From positions 62,001 through 126,000 of the forward strand of contig JAMPIL010000001.1 in NCBI GenBank assembly GCA_023662725.1: 64,000 nucleotides of DNA, given 5' to 3'. Positions 59,506 through 64,000 of the stretch are shown here, in pieces; the first letter of the stretch is position 1; every line of letters begins with the position of its first letter. Origin of the DNA: Ruminococcus flavefaciens. Its GTDB lineage: Bacteria > Bacillota > Clostridia > Oscillospirales > Ruminococcaceae. A model generated the notes under the pieces. The model saw nothing but the letters and a program-made list of their open reading frames with translations, searched no databases and was not told the DNA's origin. Position numbers and translations under genes: made by a program.

Positions 59506-60882
59506 TTAAACCATTTCTTCGGGATGGAAAACCTCGTCAAACTTCTCCTCGCTGAGGAAACCAAGCTCAACGCAGGCTTCTTTAAGGGAAATATTATCCT
59601 TAAATGCTTTTTTTGCAGTCTTTGCAGCATTCTCGTATCCAATATATGGATTAAGAGCTGTAACGAGCATGAGAGAGTTATGAAGATTGTGGTGCATTTT
59701 TTCTTTGTTAGCCTTGATTCCTACAGCACAGTTTTTGTTGAAGGAAAGTATAGACTCAGAAAGAAGTCTTGCGGACTGAAGGAAATTATATGCGCATACA
59801 GGCATAAATACATTCAGTTCAAAATTTCCCTGTGAAGCGGCCATGCCAACTGCAACATCGTTACCCATTACCTGTACGGCAACCATAGTAACCTGTTCGC
59901 ACTGAGTCGGATTTACCTTGCCCGGCATGATAGAAGAACCAGGTTCGTTTTCGGGAATAAAAATTTCTCCAAGACCGTCACGAGGACCTGATGCAAGCCA
60001 CCTTACATCGTTTGCAATCTTCATCATATCAGCTGCAAGTGCCTTGAGAGCACCGTGTGCAAATACGATCTCATCCTTTGAAGTAAGAGAGTGGAACTTG
60101 TTTGGAGCAGTAACGAAATTCTTTCCTGTAAGCTCACTTATAGCCTCTGCTGCTTTTTCAGCGAATCCCTTAGGAGCATTAAGACCTGTTCCAACGGCTG
60201 TTCCGCCGAGAGCCAGTTCTTTAAGCTCTTCGCATGATGAAAGTATCATTTTTCTGTCTTTTTCCAGAGAAGCTCTCCAACCGCTTATTTCCTGGGAAAA
60301 TTTAATAGGAGTAGCATCCTGAAGATGAGTACGTCCGCTTTTAACAATACCCTCATTTTCCTCTTCAAGTCTCTTAAATGTATCAATAAGAGTATCAACA
60401 GCAGGAATAACCTTGTCCTCAAGCGCAATAACAGCCGCAATATGCATAGCAGTCGGGAACGTATCATTAGAGGACTGACTCATATTTATATCATCATTAG
60501 GATGAAGAAGCTTTGCTCCGGCAATTTCATTTCCACGGTTTGCAATAACCTCATTAGCGTTCATATTAGACTGCGTACCGCTTCCGGTCTGCCATACAAC
60601 AAGAGGAAAATGCTCGTTAAGAGAGCCGCTTATAACCTCGTCGCACGCCTTTGAAATGGCTGAAAGCTTTTCATCAGTCATTTTTTCAGGTTTAACACTG
60701 TGATTAGCGACAGCTGCCGCTTTTTTCAGAATTCCGAATGCATGAGTAATTTCTCTTGGCATTGTTTCAATTCCTACACCGATAAGAAAATTTTCATGGC
60801 TTCGCTCTGTCTGAGCTGCCCAATACTTATCAGCAGGAACTTTAACTTCACCCATAGAATCGTGTTCAATACGGTATTCCAT
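59506..60882 (-). CDS. fumC: Fumarase class II (FumC)
   Basis: 458 residues from ATG 60882 (MEYRIEHDSMGEV) with GGGAG ~10 bases upstream. The superfamily signature GSSIMPGKVNPTQCE (SS loop with catalytic Ser) is present, as are the SSNDTFPTA and TGLNAPKGF segments. It interconverts malate and fumarate; oxygen-stable, iron-free. First gene of the fumarate reduction operon. Confidence 0.96.
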   Translation of the reverse strand: MEYRIEHDSMGEVKVPADKYWAAQTERSHENFLIGVGIETMPREITHAFGILKKAAAVANHSVKPEKMTDEKLSAISKACDEVISGSLNEHFPLVVWQTGSGTQSNMNANEVIANRGNEIAGAKLLHPNDDINMSQSSNDTFPTAMHIAAVIALEDKVIPAVDTLIDTFKRLEEENEGIVKSGRTHLQDATPIKFSQEISGWRASLEKDRKMILSSCEELKELALGGTAVGTGLNAPKGFAEKAAEAISELTGKNFVTAPNKFHSLTSKDEIVFAHGALKALAADMMKIANDVRWLASGPRDGLGEIFIPENEPGSSIMPGKVNPTQCEQVTMVAVQVMGNDVAVGMAASQGNFELNVFMPVCAYNFLQSARLLSESILSFNKNCAVGIKANKEKMHHNLHNSLMLVTALNPYIGYENAAKTAKKAFKDNISLKEACVELGFLSEEKFDEVFHPEEMV

Positions 60883-61415
60883 TGTAATATCCACTCCCAA
60901 AATTGTTTATTCTGTAAAAATCGTTTAATTGATTTTCAGCATTTTACTACATAATATAAGTATATCAGCAAGACCGGATAATTTCAAATTCAGTTTAAGA
61001 ATATTGCTATTCATATAATAATATATAATTAACAATAATTATATTCTCCGAAACAGAAAACATTATGTTAAATTGTACTATATCAGTTTTAATATTCCAA
61101 TGCAACTTACGATTTACTATTCTGAATAAATTTTTTCACTCTCGGAATAGTACTGTCAACAAGCAAAAAACTGCATTTATCGTTAGTTATCCAAACCTGA
61201 TCAAAACAATATATGCTTAATTCAAAATTGAATCATTTCATCATATCATTCATTCACATTGATTAATTTACAGCATGGTATGCCGATACGGAATATTAAA
61301 ATATACAATAGAGAATAATCCGGCACTGTGATTGATAAAAAATTCACATTCATTTTATGTGAAACCAAAGATATAAATTTAATATTTCATCCGAAGTTTG
61401 ATTAAGGAATTGTTA
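60883..61415. other. AT-rich leader of the fumarase/Hdr operon
   Basis: 533 bases without a coding frame. A weak Rex-like half-palindrome TTGTTTATTCTGTAAAAA lies at 60903-60920, just upstream of fumC; I see no full TTGTTAA-N4-TTAACAA. A TTGACA on the minus strand (complement of 61156-61161) has no good -10. No RNA structure recognised. Confidence 0.4.
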
Positions 61416-62057
61416 TTAATAATCAACATTCATTGAATTCAACCTGTACGATAAAGTCGTCAGACTATCTCCGAGATGAACATTTTCAACTGCTGCTTCT
61501 TTATGGAAAGCCCTCAAATCGTAATGAGTAAAGTTCCAGAAAGCCTTTATTCCACATTTTATAAGCCTTTCTGTCATCTGCTCTGCATCCGACGTAGGTA
61601 TACACAAAATTGCTGCAACCGGAGAGACTTCAGCACAGAAGCTTTCTATCTCATCTGAACTTTTTATCGTTATATCTCCAATTTCTTTACCAATCAAAAT
61701 CGGATTAATGTCGAATGCTCCGATAAGTTCAAAGCCCTTGCTTCTGAAATCAAGATGTGTGGCAATTGCTTTTCCGAGATTTCCTGCACCAAGAAGGATC
61801 ATCGGCGTCAGATTATCGAGTCCGAGTATTTTGCCGATCTCCTCACGCAGTGCGCTTACATTATAACCATAGCCTTGCTGTCCGAATTCACCGAAACAAT
61901 TGAAATCCTGACGAATCTGCGAAGCAGTAAGTCCCATTTTTTCAGACAATTCTCTTGATGAAATACGAACATAGCCCTCGCTTTTAAGCTCGCCGAGAAA
62001 TCTGTAATATCTCGGCAGCCTTCTGATCACCGAATTTGATATCGAGTTTTTTGACAT
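61416..62057 (-). CDS. rex: Redox-sensing transcriptional repressor Rex
   Basis: 213 residues. N-terminal winged helix (ISSRELSEKMGLTASQIRQDFNCFG) and a Rossmann NAD(H) domain with LLGAGNLGKAIATH and GAFDINPILIG. Rex senses NADH/NAD+ and represses fermentative and respiratory genes when NADH is low. It is 22 bases downstream of icd and directly upstream of the fumarase/Hdr/fumarate reductase operon, a sensible regulator for it. Confidence 0.96.
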   Translation of the reverse strand: MSKNSISNSVIRRLPRYYRFLGELKSEGYVRISSRELSEKMGLTASQIRQDFNCFGEFGQQGYGYNVSALREEIGKILGLDNLTPMILLGAGNLGKAIATHLDFRSKGFELIGAFDINPILIGKEIGDITIKSSDEIESFCAEVSPVAAILCIPTSDAEQMTERLIKCGIKAFWNFTHYDLRAFHKEAAVENVHLGDSLTTLSYRLNSMNVDY

Positions 62058-62079
62058 TATATGCCTTCTCTCTGTATCA

Positions 62080-63291
62080 TTACATTAATTTATCAAGTCT
62101 CACCTTAATTTCGTCAAGGAACGCTTTTGAATCAACCTTTTTCTTATTCTCAAGCTTTGAAATAAGGAAAAGATCACCGGTCATAACTCCCTCTTCAATT
62201 GTCTGAACAGTAGCCTTCTCCAGTTTATCAGCGAAATCGCAAAGTTCCTGATTTCCGTCAAGTTCGCCTCTTTTTCTGAGAGCGCCGCTCCATGCAAATA
62301 TTGTTGCAACAGAGTTGGTGGATGTTTCCTCGCCCTTGAGGTACTTGTAATAGTGACGCTGTACAGTACCATGAGCAGCTTCGTATTCATAAATTCCGTC
62401 AGGAGAAACAAGAACAGATGTCATCATAGCAAGACTTCCATAAGCCGTTGAAACCATATCAGACATAACATCGCCGTCATAGTTCTTACAAGCCCAGATA
62501 TAGCCTCCGTTTGAACGAATAACACGAGCAACGGCGTCGTCAATAAGAGTATAGAAATACTCGATGCCGGCAGCTTCGTATTTTTCTTTATACTCGTTAT
62601 CGTAAATTTCCTGGAAAATATCCTTGAATCTGTGGTCATACTTCTTGGAAATAGTATCCTTTGTTGCAAACCATACGTCCTGTTTCAGATCAAGTCCGTA
62701 GTTAAGACAAGCTCTTGCAAAGCCGGCAATACTTGCATCAAGATTATGAAGTCCCTGAATAATGCCGTCGCACTTTGAAAAATCATGAATAAGCTCACGA
62801 GTTTCGTTGCCGTCCTTATCGGTTACAACAAGTTCAGCCTTGCTTCCTTGAGCAACCTTCATTTCTGTATTTTTATAAACATCGCCGTAAGCGTGACGAG
62901 CGATAGTTATGGGTTTCGTCCATGTAGGAATGTATGGTTCAATTCCCTTAACGATGATAGGAGTACGGAATACCGTTCCGTCGAGCGCAGCACGGATAGT
63001 TCCGTTAGGCGATTTCCACATCTGGGTAAGGTTATACTCAGGCATTCTTGCAGCGTTAGGAGTAATGGTTGCGCATTTTACAGCAACGCCGTACTTCTTT
63101 GTAGCCTCTGCGGAATCAATAGTAACCTGATCCTTTGTCTTTTCACGGTAATCGAGTCCGAGATCGTAGTATTCCGTATTAAGCTCTACATATGGTTCGA
63201 GAAGAGTTTCCTTGATCCATTTCCAGAGAATTCTTGTCATTTCGTCGCCGTCCATTTCGACAAGCGGAGTTTTCATAATAATTTTTGCCAT
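62080..63291 (-). CDS. icd: NADP-type isocitrate dehydrogenase (eukaryotic-like class)
   Basis: 403 residues of the homodimeric class [23 protein letters not shown] start, substrate motif [13 protein letters not shown], and the [16 protein letters not shown] metal-binding region. It converts isocitrate to 2-oxoglutarate and CO2. It is followed by rex (22-base gap). With fumarase and fumarate reductase it covers both an oxidative and a reductive arm of a split citric acid cycle. Confidence 0.95.
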   Translation of the reverse strand: MAKIIMKTPLVEMDGDEMTRILWKWIKETLLEPYVELNTEYYDLGLDYREKTKDQVTIDSAEATKKYGVAVKCATITPNAARMPEYNLTQMWKSPNGTIRAALDGTVFRTPIIVKGIEPYIPTWTKPITIARHAYGDVYKNTEMKVAQGSKAELVVTDKDGNETRELIHDFSKCDGIIQGLHNLDASIAGFARACLNYGLDLKQDVWFATKDTISKKYDHRFKDIFQEIYDNEYKEKYEAAGIEYFYTLIDDAVARVIRSNGGYIWACKNYDGDVMSDMVSTAYGSLAMMTSVLVSPDGIYEYEAAHGTVQRHYYKYLKGEETSTNSVATIFAWSGALRKRGELDGNQELCDFADKLEKATVQTIEEGVMTGDLFLISKLENKKKVDSKAFLDEIKVRLDKLM

Positions 63292-63314
63292 CGGTTTTTA
63301 CCTCCTGAAAATAT

Positions 63315-63700
63315 TTACTTTGAGATTACATATAATGGAAACACCAGACAAACAGCTAAAAATACATCAACCGAAACAGCGATGATAATATTCCTGAGTA
63401 TGACGTATTTCAGCATCATTCTGTCATATTCATAATTTTTCCATGTTCACAAAACCAGACTGCATAATATACCTAATATCACATAGCCTGAAAAACCGCA
63501 TCTAAAAAGTCTTGCCAAGGCAAGTCCTAAAATTATACCTAAGATCTAAGGAAGAACCAGCGGAAAATTCCAGTATTGCTCCCTCTATTATTTCCAAGCG
63601 GATGATACTGTTTCAGAAAATCTTTTTTCTCCTGAAAATCACTGAAACCTTCCTCTCTTCTTCGGTATATTTCTTTATCTTTTAAAATATCTTTTATTAT
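63315..63700 (-). pseudogene. Decayed membrane-protein gene
   Basis: On the minus strand a frame reads SDFQEKKDFLKQYHPLG and stops near 63545. In a shifted frame LGIILGLALARLF and GYVILGILCSLVL form a hydrophobic hairpin, then a TGA, then in the same frame MLKYVILRNIIIAVSVD and a last span before a stop at 63315. The hydrophobic pattern across frames indicates a former ~120-residue or longer membrane protein with at least one frameshift and one internal stop. Family not recognised. Confidence 0.45.
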
Positions 63701-63749
63701 TTAAAAATCAATCATTGAAATCTATTAATCCATTTTCAGAAAATTCTTG

Positions 63750-64000
63750 TTATGATAAAATTTTATGTCCATTCATCCGTGCAATATCTGAGATTTTTGC
63801 ATACACGTCAGAAGTAACTATAATAATCTCATAACTATCGCTGTCAATATCAATCATACCAATGAATGCTTTGCCGTTTAAATCCATATTGATTGCTTTA
63901 ATCCATGTTTCAGCATCATCGCTTTGATGCATATTAACCACCTGAACCGAATCAGCTATAACAGGATATTTTTTTAGCTTTTTAAGTGCAGATAAAAAGT
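63750..64000 (-). CDS. Hypothetical protein, C-terminal part (cut by window edge)
   Basis: The frame is open to the right edge: …FLSALKKLKKYPVIAD then VQVVNMHQSDDAETWIKAI, ending DIARMNGHKILS. 83 residues visible, soluble, alternating strand/helix (KAFIGMIDIDSD, SYEIIIVTSDVYAKI). No family recognised. The start codon lies beyond the window; an internal Met at 63935 has no ribosome site. Confidence 0.65.
   Translation of the reverse strand, partial: FLSALKKLKKYPVIADSVQVVNMHQSDDAETWIKAINMDLNGKAFIGMIDIDSDSYEIIIVTSDVYAKISDIARMNGHKILS

Noticed and set aside
60903-60920. Rex operator upstream of fumC
   Set aside because: Only about nine of the twelve conserved Rex positions match and the 3' half is poor; kept only as a weak possibility in the intergenic entry.
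61401-61425. Palindrome TTGTTATTAATAATCAA as a Rex site
   Set aside because: It overlaps the end of rex itself rather than a promoter and deviates from consensus at the key central positions.
1-64000. CRISPR array, prophage or insertion sequence
   Set aside because: No regularly spaced direct repeats with unique spacers, no phage structural or integrase genes and no transposase domains were seen.

Overview
The window is low-GC DNA from an anaerobic Bacillota bacterium, most likely a gut or rumen Ruminococcaceae member (Ruminococcus-like). The evidence is two secreted plant-cell-wall enzymes with type I dockerins and Thr-rich linkers, a class III (oxygen-sensitive) ribonucleotide reductase, a Rex regulator, MurT/GatD, encoded CCA tails on tRNAs and strong AGGAGG ribosome binding sites. 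There is no CRISPR array, rRNA operon, intact IS element or prophage.

Layout. 1-1.24 kb: end of an RNA ligase gene (rtcB), a DIP1984-family gene and an RNA with tRNA-like arms ending in a terminator. 1.3-5.3 kb: a two-component system with two membrane proteins, and a small operon whose promoter carries the same 11-bp-phased TGTT repeats as the regulator's own promoter. 5.3-10.7 kb: a LysR/acetyltransferase-cupin pair, then a redox-stress island (ferredoxin, NapH-like iron-sulfur membrane protein, thioredoxin, Crp/Fnr regulator, CoA-disulfide reductase-rhodanese) with two identical palindromes at class II activator positions. 10.8-13.3 kb: gene decay (ABC exporter, possible TetR regulator, frameshifted MATE pump). 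13.5-14 kb: four tRNA genes under one consensus promoter. 14-22.5 kb: solute-binding lipoprotein, EF-G-like GTPase, flippase, gatD, murT and a left-handed beta-helix protein. 22.7-26.8 kb: SGNH hydrolase and a modular pectate lyase with dockerin. 27-29.8 kb: GNAT enzyme and an IbrA/IbrB-like pair. 29.9-34.2 kb: regulator, ABC transporter with duplicated permeases, and kinase. 34.3-40.2 kb: DNA glycosylase/C39-like pair, another two-component system, and a GH11-CBM22-dockerin-CE4 xylanase/esterase. 40.3-41.7 kb: a probable large structured RNA of about 520 nt on the minus strand, a DUF1292 gene and a 6S-like RNA. 42.5-48.6 kb: nrdDG, a degenerate SGNH protein, small metabolic genes and pyrE.

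The most striking part is 49.4-63.3 kb, all on the minus strand: icd-rex, then fumarase-hdrB-hdrC-hdrA-flxD-flxC-flxB-flxA-frdB-frdA-transporter, with most junctions overlapping or only a few bases apart. It encodes a complete FlxABCD-HdrABC-type flavin-based electron-bifurcating module, and directly behind it a soluble two-subunit fumarate reductase with no membrane anchor. No DsrC, hydrogenase or methanogen partner is present. Fumarase supplies fumarate, and an AspT/YidE-type exchanger could move dicarboxylates. I infer a cytoplasmic NADH-driven fumarate reductase that also reduces ferredoxin, under possible NADH/NAD+ control by the neighbouring Rex.

Two other non-coding loci deserve attention: the tRNA-like RNA behind rtcB, and the minus-strand RNA at 40.37-40.89 kb, which has a consensus promoter, a pseudoknot made of two 8-bp helices and an intrinsic terminator.
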